From Neonectria sp. B-13 (Eukaryota > Ascomycota > Sordariomycetes > Hypocreales > Nectriaceae): DNA of 64,000 bases. The stretch spans positions 2,113,132 to 2,177,131 of the forward strand of contig NOKP01000002.1 in the NCBI GenBank assembly GCA_002682825.1. The letters run 5' to 3'. The translations under genes and the position numbers were made by a program. Shown in pieces: positions 47,133 to 58,534 of this stretch; the first letter of the stretch is position 1; each line of letters begins with the position of its first letter. The notes under the pieces were generated by a model that saw only the letters and a program-made list of their open reading frames with translations, searched no databases and was not told the DNA's origin.

Positions 47133-49956
47133 GATGGGCGAAGAGTAAGGAGGAGGGTGACGAAGGTAGGGAGGGAAATGAGGGCCGGGGATGGGTCGGA
47201 TTAGGAAGATGGCAAGGCCATTCCTGGAGGAGAAGGGGTCGTGAGCGGGCTATTCGTATAGTTGTTTGTTGACGTTGGTGGCAATGGTGATGGAGGACGG
47301 ATGAAATTGATGATGTGACGTCGTCGAGGTTCGCGAGGTGGTGACAGGTAAGTGGTTTGAGTAGGTAGAAAGGTAGGTAGGTACTTGGTAGGCCAGGCAG
47401 GCGAGCCTGCAGTTGCCCCTGACAGGTCGAGAGAATCTAGACCGCGATGGTACGCGTGCGCTCACTTGCAGGGCGAAATGAGGGAACCAATGGCTCGGAT
47501 TAATTTTCCGAAGGACAAGCTAGGCAGCTTTACAAGGAACAGGAGAGAGGATAGGATTAAGAAGACGCAAAATTACAGAATAGTTAGCATGCAGCTCTCA
47601 GTGACGACGGGCAGGTGAATTCGCGGACTGCAATTGTGGAATCGTCGGAAGCTGGCACATGGTGTCATCTTGCGGCTCTTGGCTAGTGCGTAGGGACTCG
47701 CTGCAGCGCGTCTCTCCGGCCCGGCGCCAAGCTGTTTTCCTTCCATTTGCTGCTTCTTCGCTACTCTCGTCGCTGCTCTTGGTGCTCAGCTTCAGCTTGT
47801 GACAGTGGAGCTTACATAAAACACGGAGTGGGTACGTGGCTTAATCTTTTCTTCTGTCAGTGTCCCAGATTCAGAAACCAGGGGACGTGGTTGCGCTAAC
47901 AATAATCTGGGCGCCGAGTCTGAGATCTGAGTCCCGCCCGGACTTGGTTACCGGGGGGGGCCTTTTGGATGAGATTGTTGAGATTGCTGAGATGCAGACC
48001 CGGAGTTGTGATGGAGGCGTCCCCCATCGTGGCTGCTTGCCACGTTGACACCATGTTGACGTGATTCATCCCATCCTCTGCCCAGTCCGAGTTCAAATGC
48101 AGTAAAATGGAATGGAATGGTCTCGACCGGCGGCTGTCGTCTTTGGTTGGCGGTGATGGCCCCCTCTCTAACAACCCTTCATCAACTGATACAGAGTTTC
48201 TTGGGATGGCGATGCTAGAGCATCTTGGGCATAACTGCGGCGGCTCTGCAACGAGGCAATGGGCGCAAATGGCCGTGACGCCAAACTGGCGCCGATATGG
48301 CAAAGCATAATGTGCAAACTAGGCATCCCTCGTACCTAGTGTCTGGTCTAGTGTCCTCGCTCGCGTTGGGACGAGGAGAGGCTTCGAGGATTGCGGGGAA
48401 AGGCCCTCGTGGGTTGTGGCCGACTCCCGCTCGCCTCATCTTGGCAGGCCATATTCGTAGTCTATCCTCGGCCGAATGATGAATCGACGGCGGTTGATGC
48501 GTTCATGACTACTTGGCTGCTGGTTCTGGGGCGCCGCCGTGGCTGCGTCGTGGACTGCCTAGATATCCCGTCAAGCGCCGCCCAGTGCCAGTGATAACGA
48601 TACAGGTATGACTCCCCCCCTTCCCTCCCTTTCTGCACATGTGTTCCTCCTGACACCTCTTTCAAGAACCCAAGGCCGCTACGTCATGGCACCAGTTGGC
48701 TTGTTTCGTCAGCGCCGGCAGGGTGGTGATCGACTGGTTCGTCGACGCGGAAGACCTGGGGTAGCATCCGCAAGGAAGCCTGCCTGCGTTCGTGTGGATA
48801 CAGGCATCTATCTACGGACGAATGCTGATGACAAAAAGCCAAAGTGCCATGTTACTACCTCTCTAGCCTACTAGTATTCTTACTTCGTGCGTACATGATT
48901 TATCAGTGCCCCGCGGATATTCGTCCGGCTGCCGGCTTCCAGAGTCCGGCGTTGAGATGGGGCTCGATCTGCGCCCGCGGACTGGGCTGCTGCATCACAA
49001 GGTTCAGGCCAGTTGGTGGCTGATGCGAGCTTGGACAACGAAGCAAGCCAAGGCAGGTCAAAGCAAGGTAATAAGGCAAAGCAATGCAAGAAAAGCAAAA
49101 CAAAACAAAACAAAACAAAACAAAACAAAGCAACGAGGTGCAGAGCAGAGCATCCAGGGGATCCCCAGGGAGTGATTAATATGTAACAGAAGCTTGGAAG
49201 TTTGAACAGAGCCGAAGCAGCAGCGAACAAATGGCCCGTCAAAGCCATCGAATCAAGCCATCCATCAGATGACCGAGTCCCAGGGTGGGAGCATTCGGCA
49301 GCATTCGTCCAAGCATCCGGCATTTGGCCCAGCATCAATCCAGCTTTCATTGCTCGCCAGCCATTCGCTTCCACTCGCTTGGCCGCGGGACGGCGGCGGG
49401 ATCCCAAGCTCTCACACGCTCTCGGGCTCACAGGGCTCACCCCTCCCGCTTGGGATCATGGCCCTCCCATCTCTGGCGTTTCTTCGTGTCTCTCGTTACT
49501 TTTGTATCCCTTGCGTCCCTTGTGTCCCCCCCTTTTTCCGTCATCTGCCTTCCCCCCCAGTCGCCAGTCGCCTATAAGTGGACGACGTGCCTGCATCTGC
49601 TTCGCGTTGTTTGCAGCCTGGTTGTGTAATCTGCAATCTGCATCTCAGCCCCTTCTACGATCGATCAGTGAAGGAAGCCGTTGCACTACGCAAACCGCTT
49701 TGTCTCACTGTCTCACACTCACACGTCCTGCTCCCACTCCCGCCTCTGCTGCGTCTTTCACTTACCCAAGTTGATCCGATCCAATAACTACAAAGACTCT
49801 CCCACACCCACCCCCCCGAGCTCTCTACTGCCCGTCCCTTGCTGTCTCCTGTATCTGTCTTGCAACCCCCCGCAACTCCTCCTTCCATCGTCATCCGCCG
49901 AGTGTAGACAACACAGCCACACACACAGCAACAGCAACACCGCAACAAGGGCAAAG
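47133..49956. other. 2.8 kb divergent spacer, LSB6 / 165-aa protein
   Basis: The left part is the LSB6 promoter, with GGTAGGTAGGTAC at about 47372-47384. A CAAAA repeat lies at 49096-49125. A TATAAGTG element at 49573-49580 lies 384 bp upstream of the next ATG and would imply a long C/T-rich leader with upstream ATGs. Open frames in the spacer are short and overlapping. No RNA gene was found. Confidence 0.4.
49096..49125. repeat. (CAAAA)6 microsatellite
   Basis: Six perfect CAAAA units lie in the spacer upstream of the 165-aa gene. Nearby sequence has other CAAG/GCAA-rich short repeats. Confidence 0.95.
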
Positions 49957-50454
49957 ATGACGGCGGGTGTCGTCCACGGCAGCGCTCCGTTTGCCGAGTC
50001 GCCCATCATCGTCTCCCCTAACGCCGACCACGATGCCATGCGAGGCCGCAAGAGAGACCGCAGCATGACCCGCCACAGCGTCCGACCCATCCGCTGTGCC
50101 CCTGCCGATGAATGCAGCACCCTTCGAGGCCGCTCTCGCCGCCGTGCCACCTCGCCCGCCCTGGGATATCCCTCTCGTCCTACATCTCCCAGAGTTCCGT
50201 CGCCCACCCGAAGACGCCTGCTCCATGCCCGAATGCGTCGCGAGCACTGTCCTTCACGGGTCTCGTCTTCTGTAGAGCGACAGCAGCAGCAGCAACAGGC
50301 CCTTCGCCGTCGTCAGCGTACTCGGAGCCGCAGCCGCGGGCCTCAGGCAGACTTGGAACTCGAACCTCCTCGATTGGCCGATGTCTTGTCTGGGTTGCGG
50401 AACGAACTGCTCGCGAGCTCCGACGACGAGGGAGCAAAGCAGGACAGCAGCTGA
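49957..50454 (+). CDS. Unknown 165-aa basic, low-complexity protein
   Basis: A single exon of 165 aa starts at an ATG in good context (AAAG ATG AC). I do not recognise the family. The sequence is unusually rich in Arg and Ser, with many RS/SR, RR and SP pairs (LRGRSRRRATSP, SPRVPSPTRRR), a run of six Gln at 50281-50298, and RRRQRTRSRSRG. It ends in an acidic helix-like segment, PRLADVLSGLRNELLASSDDEG. The basic, phosphorylatable body suggests a nuclear, RNA- or chromatin-associated protein, but that is inference from composition. The open frame extends 92 codons upstream to 49681, where codons look like leader sequence. It is divergent from LSB6. Confidence 0.6.
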   Translation: MTAGVVHGSAPFAESPIIVSPNADHDAMRGRKRDRSMTRHSVRPIRCAPADECSTLRGRSRRRATSPALGYPSRPTSPRVPSPTRRRLLHARMRREHCPSRVSSSVERQQQQQQALRRRQRTRSRSRGPQADLELEPPRLADVLSGLRNELLASSDDEGAKQDSS

Positions 50455-51367
50455 ACGACAAACCACTTCGACTTCACTTGTACGCTGATAATCGGGGACA
50501 GAATCGGAAACGGAGACGGAAACTGCTGGAAAACCAATACCCCATACATGCTCTAGGTTGCATGTATGATACTTTTTATCTCTTTTGTACAGGTCCGAGA
50601 CCAGAATGCGAAAAAGGGGAGTTTGTTGGCTTTACTGGGAATTGCAGTGTGCTTTGGAAAGGTCAGGGCTGATGGGGGGCGTTGGCTTTGCAACGGGAAA
50701 CTGAAAATTGAATCATACTGTAAGATCAAATGGTTCTTTGCGAGGGACCAGGTTTAAGAAATAATAAAAACTGCAACTATTCGTATGAACTTCCCGCGCA
50801 ACTAAGCTATCTTGGCGATTGAATGGTTGCGAGTTGAGGCGGGGGCTGCCAACCTGTCAGTCTCAGCGGGGAATTATAGGCAGTTCTAAGAACAAAGACC
50901 CCTATCGGCGCTCTGACCACGGCCATCTTGGCGCTCATTCTGGACGAACGGCACTGTCTCCAGGGTCCTGGACGCTGGACCACACCGGCTCCGCTCCTTC
51001 AACGACCGGAGTCACGCTCATTGGCCGCAGCCACTCAGAGCTGGCGGATTTTTTAGAACATGGACTGATCACTGATGATGATAAACCGGATCCCACCTTC
51101 ATCAATCCTTTGCGCGTGTGCTCTACGGATCGCGACTCTCTTTTCCATTTGGGCCTTCCTCCTCCTTGCTGCATCTTCCGCCTTGCTCCGACCCATTGAA
51201 GTTGCTGGCCAGTCAAAGCCTTCGAGACCCTCGCCGTGTCGTCGCTCAATTCCTCCTCCGGCCTTGCTCCGATCGTCGTCGCCAAATTTGCTTCCCCCAA
51301 CCAAGCATGCCGATACCTGTCCTCCCGGTCCCCGTCGCTCTGGCTTAGCCTTCACCGTCCCGATCCA
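50455..51367. other. Spacer between the 165-aa gene and the PPR gene
   Basis: This is 913 bp of tandem (same-strand) intergenic DNA holding the 3' UTR of the left gene and the promoter/leader of the PPR gene. The PPR reading frame is open back to 51236, but residues before the ATG at 51368 do not resemble a targeting sequence. No other gene is visible. Confidence 0.5.
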
Positions 51368-54300
51368 ATGCTCGAGAGAACGGCAGCCGGCCTGGAATCA
51401 TGCAGTCTCCAGCGTGTTCTTCCCAAGCCCACCAAAAGCTGCCGTCAGTTGCACACGGGCTTCTGGCAGCATGGTGCCTCAGCCATTGACCTCTCCAGCA
51501 TCTGGCCCGGCCCACCGCGCGCCGCCGACTCGGAGCCCGCCGATGTCGACCCCGGCCCCCCTCACCAGCAGACGAATCTGCTCGCCTCGGCTTTCCTGCT
51601 CGACTTCCTCTACCCCAGCGCTACCCTGCCGCTACTGCGTCGAATATATCCCAAGCTGCCCAGGACTCAAGATGGGCATCGTAAGACAATGGTGCCGCGG
51701 AGAAGGCAGTTCTCGTCAGCAGCTGCGGACTTGAGCCTCGAATCGACTGCCACGATCATGGCTCGGTCAAGTGATGGGAATTCAGGAGAAGGCGGACTTC
51801 ACATATCCATGCCGGGTAGCCACCCGGTTGCTCTGGAGAGCCGTCGAGATAGAGCAGACGCAAACAAACACCACCACCCGCCCATAGCAGGAACAAAGGC
51901 CGAACCGATCGATTTGTCAAAATCCGAAGCCCAAGAAACGCTAGATCGTCTAGAGCAACTGATAGACGACGCGGGCCACCTTTACAGCGAGGTTTGGGAT
52001 ATGTACACGCATGCCGATCACGAGAATCGTCTCGAATTACGGGCTGGGCTGGTCAAGTATCTTGTCCGGTCTCATGGCGTTGTAGAGAACGGACGAGCAC
52101 TTTCGGTCTTTCGGCAGATCCCTCAGGATGAGTGGGACAACGACCTTCTTGCCTCGGGAATTCTCCTGTTCCTACGCAACGCGGATTTGCCGTCTGCGAT
52201 AGATCAGTTCAAAGCGGGGCTTGAGTCGAAAGGATTGACTGGAGGTCTCGAATACTTATTGGCGGACGCCATTACCTCTAGGAAATGGACTTCCGCACTC
52301 GATGTTTGGGTGGCCTATTACACCGCACAGGCGAAGAAGTTTCCTAGACGAAAACCCAGTGCGGACCGACTGAAGGAATTGGAAGGTATTCCCAACCAAG
52401 GAAGCCTATACTTTGCTTTCCGCAGCTTCTTGGTCTCAGACGGTGCAGAGTACCAACAAAAGCTCAAACAATCCCCTGTGTCTGATATGGCCTTCCGCGT
52501 CTTTCGGAAACATTTCGCGCAAATGGCGTTGTGGGAGCCTTGCTCTCCGGACCAAGCGGCCATTATCCTTGAAACTTTGAATGACAAGGATCTCTATAAC
52601 GACTACTTTGTACGGATGTTTGACCGTTGGTATGAAAAACTGGAGCCTCAGTCGAATATTGTCAAGCTTCCCGCAATGTACCAGAAGTTTCGAGACCTGC
52701 CGAACGCTAAGCCTGCAATGCCTGTTTTGCGAGGAATGTTCAAGGTTCACTTTCCAAAGGACATCGCGGCCCTGGAACAACTCTACCAAGATTGGATCCG
52801 ATTCCGCGGGGACCTGAATCAATGGGGCTATGAGAAGTTTCTCAAGCTGTATGCTCAGAGGGGTGACGTTGCGGCTGTTCAAAAGCTCTGGGCCAAATAT
52901 GTGAAGGCATATCCGGAAGTGCTCAAGACACCCCGAGCCTTTAGAAGTACCCTGAACGTCTACGCGCAAGCAGGAGACACCGCGCAAGCCGAAAGGACTC
53001 TTCAAGAGATGTCCAGCAAATACGGCGTTGAGCCTGACGTTGATTGCTGGAACACGCTTCTCAAGGCGTACATGAGAGCCAACGACTATCCTGAGGTGTT
53101 GAGATGCTTTGACGAGATTTCTAAAAAGCACGCGCCTGATTCCTTCACCTATGCCCACGTCATGGCCATGAGCTCGAAGAAGGGCGACCTGGAGACGACT
53201 CTCGACTTTTTCAACCGGTCCCAGACGGCCCAAGTTCCGATTTCGAAGGAAATGGGACTTGCGTTGGTGGTGGCATACTGCCAAAATGATCTCTTGATGG
53301 AGGCAGAGAGGCTCTGCATTGAGATGGCTGAACGAAAACTCACACACAGCGCCATCTGGAACCAACTTCTGAACTTTTATGGCGAGGCGCGCAATCTCAA
53401 AAGATGTTACGCAATTCTCGAGCGTATGAAGAATTTTGGTGTGCAGTGGGATGATGATACCCATCGATTCCTTCTCCAGGCACTCGTCAACGTCAATCAG
53501 ATCCATTCTGCGTACGCCCTTCTGAAAGGAGCCGAGGATGAGGAGTTGTTTTCCGTGACGTCAGAGCACTATGCCATTGTCATGGCAGGCGCTGCTCGTG
53601 TCGGGGAACACCTCCTCGTGGACAGCCTTCATCATCGGTTACAAAAGTCAAACATGCCCGTGAGCTTCAAGGCCCTTATAGCGGTGGTAGAGACAGCGGT
53701 GCTACGGAAGCCAGGAGTAGGGAGGACACTGAACCTGAGCAAAGAGTTGGTTGAACACTTCCGCCAGGACGTGGCCGGCTCGACCGGAGAGCCTGGACAG
53801 ACTGCCACGAGCAGCTCTCCAACAAACCAATCAGCAAACCCAGCGATGTCGAAGAACGAGCAACAAAATGTCGGTCGAGCGATCATGCTCTTGGTCGAGC
53901 TGCGAGAGTTTGGTACTGCGGAGGAACTGATGACGCTCTATAACGGGCTAATTCCCCAGTTCAAGAACAACCAGTACCCCCCTAATGTTATGTCTGCTCT
54001 GATGCTGGCGTACTACAACGACGAGAGCCTGGACAAGGTTATGGAACTTTGGTATAGGACATGGGAGGAAATGCTGAAAACGGGCAAGAAGAGCAGCGCA
54101 GAGCGCATTTATAGTGGCCACGAGTATGACCTCTCACGAGTGCTCAACATTGTGTTGAGGGTGTACCGAGACCAGAACGACGCTCAGGGGCTATCGGACT
54201 GCATCGATCGAGTCACAAAGGAGGGCTTTAAACTCACGTGCGCCACCTGGTCTCTCGCCGTCCGGTACCTGGCCGAGTTGGGTCGATGGGAGCGTGCCAT

Positions 54301-55075
54301 GTACTGGTGTGAGACAATGCTCATGGACGGTTGGCGCGGTTGGAATTGGGGAAGAAACAACCGGGAGAAGGCCGCGATCCTCAACACGCGCTTCCTAAGG
54401 GCACCTAAGCAGGTGGTCTTCCGGTTGCAGCAGAAGTGGCTCGACATGCGGAAAATGGCCGCCTGGTCACAAGACGTCTCCCACCAGCTACACAACGTCC
54501 AAGTGCAGTTCCCGCGGCTCTATCACGCCTTCACCACATCCGACATGGACACGCTGCCACTGATATATCAGGTCAAAGAGGACCGCACGTCGGTGCGAGA
54601 TGTCGACAAGGTCCTGCGCAGCATGCCGTACAAAGAACTGATGAAGGCCAAGGAGCAGCTGCTTAAGCAGCTCACGAAGGAGAAGAAGCGCGAGAAGAGC
54701 TTGGGCATGGCGACGACAGCCCCGATGACTGCGGCGGAGCAAGAGGAGTGGAAGCAAGAACTGCACAAGAAGATCAGACGGTACGCCGTCACTTGGGCAA
54801 AGCGACGCGAGGAACGCTTTGCCAAGGCGGAAGGCGGCTCTTCTGAAGGAGAATCCTCCTCCTCCTCGGCCACTGCTGACCCGGACCAAGTCGTCGCCCG
54901 GGAACGCTTCGGCTACTGGAACAACTTCTGGAGTCGCTACGACCAGCGTCCCCACGGTGAGCGCCGCATCCAGCACGCGAAGCGCAACACGAGGCCGAGC
55001 GACCCGGACAAGAGGCCTAGGCCAGAATCTAGCGCGACATCAAAGCAGAAGTCCGGCGGTCACAACAAACGGTAA
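51368..55075 (+). CDS. Large mitochondrial pentatricopeptide-repeat protein (CYA-5-like)
   Basis: A single exon of 1235 aa with an N-terminus (MLERTAAGLESCSLQRVLPK, then CRQLHTGFWQHGA) that looks like a mitochondrial presequence and resembles, from memory, Neurospora CYA-5. CYA-5 is a PPR protein required for cytochrome oxidase subunit I expression. Helical repeats run from about residue 190 to 830. The clearest PPR block (about 490-720) has WGYEKFLKLYAQRGDVAAVQ, VDCWNTLLKAYMRANDYPEV, DSFTYAHVMAMSSKKGDLET and WNQLLNFYGEARNLKRCYAI. A second group follows at about 880-1000 (SALMLAYYNDESLDKVMEL and WSLAVRYLAELGRWERAMYW). The C-terminus is a Lys/Arg-rich coiled region ending in basic, disordered sequence. 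RNA target unknown. Orthology to CYA-5 is an inference. Confidence 0.88.
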   Translation: MLERTAAGLESCSLQRVLPKPTKSCRQLHTGFWQHGASAIDLSSIWPGPPRAADSEPADVDPGPPHQQTNLLASAFLLDFLYPSATLPLLRRIYPKLPRTQDGHRKTMVPRRRQFSSAAADLSLESTATIMARSSDGNSGEGGLHISMPGSHPVALESRRDRADANKHHHPPIAGTKAEPIDLSKSEAQETLDRLEQLIDDAGHLYSEVWDMYTHADHENRLELRAGLVKYLVRSHGVVENGRALSVFRQIPQDEWDNDLLASGILLFLRNADLPSAIDQFKAGLESKGLTGGLEYLLADAITSRKWTSALDVWVAYYTAQAKKFPRRKPSADRLKELEGIPNQGSLYFAFRSFLVSDGAEYQQKLKQSPVSDMAFRVFRKHFAQMALWEPCSPDQAAIILETLNDKDLYNDYFVRMFDRWYEKLEPQSNIVKLPAMYQKFRDLPNAKPAMPVLRGMFKVHFPKDIAALEQLYQDWIRFRGDLNQWGYEKFLKLYAQRGDVAAVQKLWAKYVKAYPEVLKTPRAFRSTLNVYAQAGDTAQAERTLQEMSSKYGVEPDVDCWNTLLKAYMRANDYPEVLRCFDEISKKHAPDSFTYAHVMAMSSKKGDLETTLDFFNRSQTAQVPISKEMGLALVVAYCQNDLLMEAERLCIEMAERKLTHSAIWNQLLNFYGEARNLKRCYAILERMKNFGVQWDDDTHRFLLQALVNVNQIHSAYALLKGAEDEELFSVTSEHYAIVMAGAARVGEHLLVDSLHHRLQKSNMPVSFKALIAVVETAVLRKPGVGRTLNLSKELVEHFRQDVAGSTGEPGQTATSSSPTNQSANPAMSKNEQQNVGRAIMLLVELREFGTAEELMTLYNGLIPQFKNNQYPPNVMSALMLAYYNDESLDKVMELWYRTWEEMLKTGKKSSAERIYSGHEYDLSRVLNIVLRVYRDQNDAQGLSDCIDRVTKEGFKLTCATWSLAVRYLAELGRWERAMYWCETMLMDGWRGWNWGRNNREKAAILNTRFLRAPKQVVFRLQQKWLDMRKMAAWSQDVSHQLHNVQVQFPRLYHAFTTSDMDTLPLIYQVKEDRTSVRDVDKVLRSMPYKELMKAKEQLLKQLTKEKKREKSLGMATTAPMTAAEQEEWKQELHKKIRRYAVTWAKRREERFAKAEGGSSEGESSSSSATADPDQVVARERFGYWNNFWSRYDQRPHGERRIQHAKRNTRPSDPDKRPRPESSATSKQKSGGHNKR

Positions 55076-55712
55076 TGGATACATGAGAGACCAATGTGCG
55101 TCGATGACGCCGAGTCCTAAATAGAAATGAGACACGGCAGCATGTGTATGAAGGTGTGATATAGAGCGTGCATTACTTACATGGGTTCAAGCATATTGAG
55201 GGATAGAAGGTGTCATGTACGTTTGGGAAATTTCGAACGAGACGGGATAAGAAGAGATGAGATGTGTATTCATATATGTAAAAACCCTACTGAGCATTTA
55301 CACCCTGTACTTGTATTATATAAAACAGCGCCCTGACAACTTCATACCTCGAAACATATGAGTGAACGTCTTTTCTGTAAAGGTACTTGTATAATTCATG
55401 TCTATGAAGCGCACGATCCAGTTGCCGTATTCACCGTACCCTCCAAAATAATCGGTCCGTTCTCCTATCAAACTGGTATCAAGCAACGCCAAAACTCCAT
55501 AACCCAGCAAAGCAAACAAAATCGCAGCGCCTTCCGGCCTCAATCGCAGTACTATCCATAAACACCCCCACGATCAAAGTATGTACCAGTCTATGTCGCT
55601 GTTCCAAAACCCCTGGGATTTGCTCCGAGTGGTGGTGAGTTTGTGGAGGGATGAGACGTCTATTTAACAAAGCATGTAAAACCCAAAATAGTATGTGCAA
55701 GTTCCATCTTTA
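55076..55712. other. Convergent 3' region, PPR gene / Atos-like gene
   Basis: This is 637 bp between two opposed stop codons. It is AT-rich (ATATATGTAAAAACCC, TATTATATAAAAC), as expected of 3' UTRs and terminators. No gene is seen. Confidence 0.5.
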
Positions 55713-58176
55713 CTAGGGAGTGTCGTCGTCATTCGGTGTGTGTGGCGGTGGTGGTGGCTTCATGCCGAGGGACCGTAGTCGTTGCGAGAGTAGACCCTCG
55801 GTGCCATTGGGTGACCCGTTACCAGCGGAACCAAATGCATTGCCACCATACCCCAGGTCGCCCTTGTTGAGCTTCTCATACTGCGTTGGACCCCAGGGCG
55901 CCGAAGAGTTGTTGGACGAGTCCTGGGTGGATGGTCGACTAGCCTGCGAGGAGCCTGGGGAACGAACGCCGCTTCCAGCTGCAGTTGCCGCGGTGGTGTC
56001 GCTAACATCGCTGTTGAGGCGGTCACGCGCGGGGAGGCAGAACGGAATAGGGTCAATGGGGTCCGTATTACCGACGGCGAAGGCCCCAGACGAGGAAGCA
56101 CCCGCGTAGGGGTTCGTGTTGGTGGCGACATACACGCTGTCCATCATGTCAAAGGGTTGTTTAGAAGGTCCCAAGGGAAACCCAGCACTTCGCCTGCGCC
56201 AGGCCTTGTCGGCGGCGAGCATCGCACCCGGGCCTGTCGGCGCGGGCGTCGGCGGGTGCATGACGCGTATGGGCTTGTAAGGCGTGTAGCGTGGTTCGGG
56301 CCAGGTGGTCTCGTTGCGCAGCTTCTCCTTATCATCTGGGACTCGGTTGGCAAAGACGATACGGATGCTCTTGTATAGGTAGAAGCGACCCTTGGCTGGC
56401 GAGCAGATGTGTAGGTGAACGAGATATCGAAGAATCGGACGGTCTATCCTGTCTAACTCGGACGCGGCGGGGACATTGTCAATGATGGGGCCGGCCGAGT
56501 AGCTGCGCTGGCGGATAAAGGTCTTGGTTCCGGGCTCCATTCCTGTTAGGTCATAAGGAACCAAGAATAGCTTGACCGCCGTCTTGTTTGGGTTCTTGAT
56601 GATGATCTGGATTTGCCCCTGTTCGGGGATTCTGTAACTTCCTCCAGGAGGGACCTTTGGGGTACCAGACTTTCGCTTCGCCCTCGAGTTTCGGCGCTGC
56701 TCGCACTCCGGGCTTTGATTGGGCACAAAGTCCACCGCCTCATCAACCGACTTCCTGTCAGCATGGCGACTTTGAGCCTTCCTCTTGGATCTATGTTCGT
56801 CATCTGGGTTGGGGAGCCCGTTCTCTAGGTCGATCTGACCGACGTATGGACTAGGTCCATCATCTGAACTAGATCGTCCGTGAGATGTGCTGCCGTAGCT
56901 GTAGTAGACGGCTGGGAACGACAAGGTGACATGAGGTGGACACTTGAGACTGGACCTGCACTCTCCCTTGCCTAGTACGCCAATCTGGGCCACGAAATCA
57001 AGAGGTTTGGACGGTGTAGTGGACATGCGACCACGGAGGATGCTCTCTTCGTAGGAGCCGACCATGGAGGCATGGTGGAGGGGCGACGAGTCGGCGACGA
57101 ACGAGGCTCGGCGTGAACGCAGAAGGGCAGGCGTCTGTGGCTGTGGCGACGTGCCCCCTTGTACGAAGCTGGGAGTTGAAGTCAAGGACCTTCGGGGTTG
57201 GTGCGCTTGGTAGGGAAATGGTGCGTCTCTTCGGTATGAGGGTATCCGTGGAGGTAGCGAGTACCGATGAGAAGGGGAGGGAGCTGGGGAGGAGGTAGAC
57301 GAGTTCATAGTGTAACGCCTCGAGCCAAGACGCCCAGACGAGAAGTCGATGCCGTCCAGCGGCATAGTGAGGTCGAGTTCCTCGTAGCTCTCGGATTGGA
57401 CGAGAGGGCTGGTGGGTGCCTTGTAGACGAAACTCGAGGAGAAAGACGACAAAGGCGACGTGCCTGATCGAAAGCTCTCGGCACTTTCCGAGAAGGGGAT
57501 CCTTTGGTCGAATTGGAAAGAAGTAAAGTGCCGTGGGGGGGAAGTTGCGATCCATGGGTTCTCCGTTGTGGCCGGGTGGTTGTCGACGCGCGCTCGGGCG
57601 ACGGCCCTGGCCTGGTCTGCCACGGCTTCATCTTCGGTGAAGTCTCCGCTGTGCAGGGCTGACCGAGGCCGTTCGATGCTGAGGCCATCTCGCAACCTCT
57701 CGTCAATATCATCATCTGCTTCGTTCTTGTCGGGGGTAATTTGGGCCGGCGGCAGGAGACTGGTCGATTCGGACGGGGTCTGGGGGGTCTTGGGAACCGA
57801 GACGGAGTTTGTATGTTGGAGGATGGACTCGAGCTGATTGAGCGAGCATTAGCAGGTGGGAACAGGGCACACGACTAGACGGGACGAGGGACAAAGGGCG
57901 AGGGACGAGACAGGATCTACGTACGTGACGGTTGGGAATCCAGGTCGGAGACTGGGCTCGCTTCAGCCTCTCGATGAGAGCGACGCGGTCCGATATCGCT
58001 GGTGCATCGTCGGATCTGGGAGTCTGGGGACGGCGTGGGCTATCGGGAATGGGGCCTTCGCAGAGCTCGGTGCGGATACTCTCTTCGGAAAGGCGCCTGA
58101 GGCTCGTAGGGGCGATGTCAATGGGGGACGGGTCGACCGGAGAGTGGTGGTCGAGGTCGTCTTGGAAGATGGGCAT
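55713..58176 (-). CDS. Atos (FAM214/DUF4210) family protein
   Basis: Animal Atos proteins are nuclear regulators, and fungal members are uncharacterised. Two exons, 58176-57925 and 57833-55713 (91-nt intron), encode 790 aa. The first 360 residues are disordered and rich in Ser, Pro and Arg. The Atos signature is bipartite. DFVAQIGVLGKGECRSSLKC followed by PPHVTLSFPAVYYSYGS lies at about 363-400. IPEQGQIQIIIKNPNKTAVK, then LFLVPYDLTGMEPGTKTFIR and YLVHLHICSPAKGRFYLYKS, lies at about 486-570. The latter is the domain associated with FAM214 C-termini. Between them lies a Lys/Arg-rich linker (HRSKRKAQSRHADRKS). The C-terminal 200 residues are again low-complexity, ending in MKPPPPPHTPNDDDTP. The ATG at 58176 is the first in the frame with a plausible N-terminus. 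Function here is not inferable beyond family membership. Confidence 0.88.
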
Positions 58177-58503
58177 ATTGGAGAGCTGGAGCCACAGCGA
58201 TGCTGTATGCCTGAGAGGTTCGTCATGAATGAAGATATACGGTAGGCCGGCAGCAGGAAGCTTTAGCCTTGGGCCTTGGGGCCTTTAAGCCTTGGGCTAT
58301 CTGGAGGTAAATCGGGCGAGAAAGGAGATTTCAAGGTGAGGTGGAGATGGAGGTCATGCCATGCAGGTGGCTGCCAGGGCACCCCGTGGGTCTTTGAGAT
58401 GGGGGATCTGGGATCGTGTGGGACGTCATCCACGGATCTGACGATGGACAGCGTAGGAGTGTGTCTATCCGGTCGCCAACTCCGTTTTGCCCCGGGGGAT
58501 AAT

Positions 58504-58534
<31 letters not shown>

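Noticed and set aside
51236..51367. 44-codon upstream extension of the PPR protein
   Set aside because: The ATG at 51368 begins the MLERTAA presequence typical of the CYA-5-like N-terminus. The upstream part looks like leader sequence.
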